The position numbers and the translations under genes are program-made. Shown here piece after piece: positions 62,070 to 64,000 of a DNA stretch of 64,000 bases. The stretch lies in assembly GCA_005773635.1 (NCBI GenBank), contig SXHN01000118.1, positions 1 through 64,000 of the forward strand, given 5' to 3'. Numbering within the stretch: the stretch's first letter is position 1; every line of letters starts with the position of its first letter. This DNA comes from Actinomycetota bacterium (GTDB taxonomy: Bacteria > Actinomycetota > Acidimicrobiia > IMCC26256 > PALSA-610). A model generated the notes under the pieces. That model was given only the letters and a program-made list of their open reading frames with translations. It had not been told where the DNA came from and searched no databases.

Positions 62070-63815
62070 ATGCACGACATCGTGATCCGTAGTGGCACCG
62101 TGGTCGACGGAACCGGCGCCCCACGTCGACGCGCCGACGTAGCGATCAACGGTGAACGCATCACCGAGGTGGGCCTCGACATAGCCAAGGGGCGGCGCGA
62201 AGTCGACGCCGAGGGGCTAGCGGTGACGCCTGGTTGGGTCGATATTCACACCCACTACGACGGTCAGGTGACGTGGGATTCTGTGGTGGCACCATCCAGC
62301 ACAAACGGCGTCACGAGCATCGTCATGGGCAACTGCGGAGTGGGATTCGCGCCAGCACGACCCGATAAACACGAGTGGTTGATCTCTCTGCTCGAAGGCG
62401 TCGAAGACATTCCCGGCACCGCACTGGCAGAAGGTCTACCTTGGAATTGGGAGACGTTTCCGGAGTATCTCGATGCGCTAGCTGCGTTGCCGTTCACGAT
62501 CGATATCGGCGCGCAGGTACCGCACGCAGCGCTACGCACATACGTGATGGGCGATCGTGGTGGCGATCACACCGCAGTAGCAAACGAAAACGAGATCGCA
62601 ACTATGGCATTACTGTGCGAACAGGGCCTACGCGCTGGCGCACTCGGTTTCACGACAAGCCGCACGTATGTGCACCGAACGCGGACTGGCGAGTCCATCG
62701 GCACGCTCACCGCGGCGACACAGGAGGTGCTCGGCATCGCAGCAGCGCTCGATCGCGCCGGTCATGGAGTGATCCAGCTCATCTCGGACGCGTATCAGTC
62801 GAACGACGATGAACTTGTCGCCCGCGAACTGGAACTCCTCGAAGCGTTGGCGCTACACATTCGCCATCCACTGAGTTTTACCGTGCAACAAAACGATGAA
62901 ACTCCGAATCGTTTCCGAGACCTCATGACTGCAGTATCGGACTGGAATGCGCGAGGCGCACAAGCAAAAACCCAAGTAGGCGTGCGACCGATTGGAGTGC
63001 TTATCGGATTGCAGGCGAGCGTGCAGCCGTTTGCGTTCTGTCCGAGCTGGGGCGAAGTCGGGCTCCTCCCCAACTCTGAGAAACTCCAACGGCTCCGCGA
63101 TCCGAACATGCGGTCGCGCCTTTTGACTGAACATGGCGCGCTGCGCCCGACCGGCTTCGTCAGCATCATCCATTCCGGTTACGACCGCATGTTCCCCCTC
63201 GCAGACCCAGCAGGCTACGAACCGACGCCCGAAGAAAGTGTCGCGGGGCGTGCCAAGACGACCGGTGTTGCCGCGAACGAGCTGCTGTACGACACGCTGT
63301 TCGCGGGCCACGGCGACGCGCTGCTCTACATCCCGTTGTTCAACTATGCGAATGGCAACCTTGACGACGTCCACGAAATGATCACCTCACCGGTTGCCTT
63401 GTTCGGTTTGTCGGATGCGGGCGCGCATTGCAACACAATCTGCGACGGTTCGCACCCCACGACGGCAATCGCCCACTGGACGCGCGACCGCGTGCGAGGC
63501 CCGCGCATCCCGCTCGAATACATCGTGCACTCGCAAACGCAACGAACCGCAAGCCACGTCGGATGGCACGACCGCGGGGTGCTTGCGCCGGGCTACCTCG
63601 CCGATATCAACGTCATCAACCTAGAGACAATCAACCTCAGCCCTCCCCGCCTTGTCGCTGATTTGCCCGCGGGCGGCACGCGGCTGCTTCAAGATGCAAC
63701 TGGGTACGAAACAACTCTCAAGCGGGGCGCAGTGACGTTCCAACAAAGTCATCACACGGGCGCTCTTCCTGCGAAACTCGTGCGTGGCCCTCAGGCCGCA
63801 CCCCAACATCCATAA
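62070..63815 (+). CDS. N-acyl-D-amino acid deacylase-like amidohydrolase
   Basis: A 581-residue metallo-amidohydrolase of the D-aminoacylase type. VVDGTGAPRRRADVAINGERI and VTPGWVDIHTHYDGQVTWD contain the HxH metal site. GNCGVGFAPARPDKHEWLISLLEGVEDIP is the characteristic N-acyl-D-amino acid deacylase block. GLSDAGAHCNTICDG is the last metal aspartate. The C-terminus has GVLAPGYLADINVIN. ACGGAGGT precedes the ATG. Many actinobacterial members serve in other amide or lactone hydrolyses, so the D-amino acid call is a family label. It starts 187 bases after SCO6745 and 18 bases before an aldehyde dehydrogenase. Confidence 0.9.
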   Translation: MHDIVIRSGTVVDGTGAPRRRADVAINGERITEVGLDIAKGRREVDAEGLAVTPGWVDIHTHYDGQVTWDSVVAPSSTNGVTSIVMGNCGVGFAPARPDKHEWLISLLEGVEDIPGTALAEGLPWNWETFPEYLDALAALPFTIDIGAQVPHAALRTYVMGDRGGDHTAVANENEIATMALLCEQGLRAGALGFTTSRTYVHRTRTGESIGTLTAATQEVLGIAAALDRAGHGVIQLISDAYQSNDDELVARELELLEALALHIRHPLSFTVQQNDETPNRFRDLMTAVSDWNARGAQAKTQVGVRPIGVLIGLQASVQPFAFCPSWGEVGLLPNSEKLQRLRDPNMRSRLLTEHGALRPTGFVSIIHSGYDRMFPLADPAGYEPTPEESVAGRAKTTGVAANELLYDTLFAGHGDALLYIPLFNYANGNLDDVHEMITSPVALFGLSDAGAHCNTICDGSHPTTAIAHWTRDRVRGPRIPLEYIVHSQTQRTASHVGWHDRGVLAPGYLADINVINLETINLSPPRLVADLPAGGTRLLQDATGYETTLKRGAVTFQQSHHTGALPAKLVRGPQAAPQHP

Positions 63816-63833
63816 CCGCCGAAAGCGCACACC

Positions 63834-64000
63834 ATGACCGACCACTCACTCCCCATTGGCAACGAACGAATCACCACAGGGTCATGGATCGAGGTCCGCT
63901 CGCCTTACAACGACACACTGTTAGCCCGCGTACCATCATGCAGCAGCGAAGACGTCAATCGGGCCGTTGCCATTGCCAAGAGCGTCCTCGCGCAAGGCCC
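63834..64000 (+). CDS. Aldehyde dehydrogenase, 3' truncated
   Basis: Only 55 codons are visible before the right edge. The reading begins MTDHSLPIGNERITTGSW and continues IEVRSPYNDTLLARVPSCS and VNRAVAIAKSVLAQG, the N-terminal arm and first helix of an NAD-dependent aldehyde dehydrogenase. It starts 18 bases after the amidohydrolase stop, so it belongs to that operon. The catalytic cysteine lies outside. Identification rests on the N-terminal strand pattern only. Confidence 0.8.
   Translation, partial: MTDHSLPIGNERITTGSWIEVRSPYNDTLLARVPSCSSEDVNRAVAIAKSVLAQG

Overview
The window is 64 kb of a high-GC actinobacterial chromosome. F420/LLM oxidoreductases, WS/DGAT acyltransferases, many acyl-CoA ligases, a CaiB transferase, an SCO6745-family protein, DUF1918 and a DevR/DosR two-component system all point to Actinomycetota. 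Lipid-storing Acidimicrobiia-type bacteria are my best guess, by inference only. I recognised no rRNA, tRNA, CRISPR array or insertion sequence. Both edges cut genes: an LLM-class oxidoreductase on the left and an aldehyde dehydrogenase on the right.

The central result is that about 3.7-51 kb looks like a dormancy/hypoxia (DosR/DevR) regulon island. It carries a devR-like response regulator (46620-47267) and a PAS histidine kinase (45582-46613). Around them are counterparts of gene types known from the Mycobacterium tuberculosis DosR regulon: Hsp20, two WS/DGATs, a CBS-pair protein, a CtpF-like P-type ATPase, PfkB, a Rv2004c-like APH-AAA fusion, PNPOx-like flavin proteins, universal stress proteins and a ferredoxin. 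Reading the promoters by eye, I find a repeated 14-base element, GGGNC-N4-GNCCC, the same architecture as the DosR box. It lies 30-105 bases upstream of start codons at more than ten places in this island. I saw none in the catabolic region from 51 to 64 kb.

Layout. 0-3.4 kb: LLM oxidoreductase, amidohydrolase, AzlCD exporter. 3.4-9.1 kb: coiled-coil protein, PNPOx-like and CBS proteins, then a box-controlled operon of a diiron protein, SCP2-like protein, zinc ribbon, ferredoxin-ribbon fusion and ferritin-like protein, and an alpha/beta hydrolase. 9.3-16 kb: lipid genes (two WS/DGATs, FadD, acyl-CoA dehydrogenase) and Hsp20. 16-25 kb: an operon of DUF1918, acyl-CoA synthetase, fused E1, E2, ACP and a half universal stress gene, then FocA and formate dehydrogenase. 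25-31 kb: M50-CBS protease and a GT4/GH130 glycan cluster. 31-37 kb: hemerythrin, P-type ATPase, MacB-like ABC transporter and a frameshifted CDF transporter. 37-41 kb: patatin, GerMN lipoprotein, a gene-fusion scar and a flavin monooxygenase. 41-51 kb: PfkB, NirK, APH-AAA, PNPOx, DevS/DevR, multicopper oxidase, DsbB, DUF929 protein and Usp. 51-64 kb: YqeY, then acyl-CoA and xenobiotic catabolism.

Read together, the island describes a cell facing low oxygen and nitric oxide. Nitrite reductase, formate dehydrogenase and formate transport provide alternative redox routes. WS/DGATs store acyl chains. Hsp20, Usp, hemerythrin and ferritin-like proteins protect. Sugar phosphorylases and PfkB manage carbon. 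The least understood parts are the diiron operon and the E1-E2-ACP operon. Several scars (half Usp, PNPOx-SDR fusion, CDF frameshift) show the island is still being rearranged.
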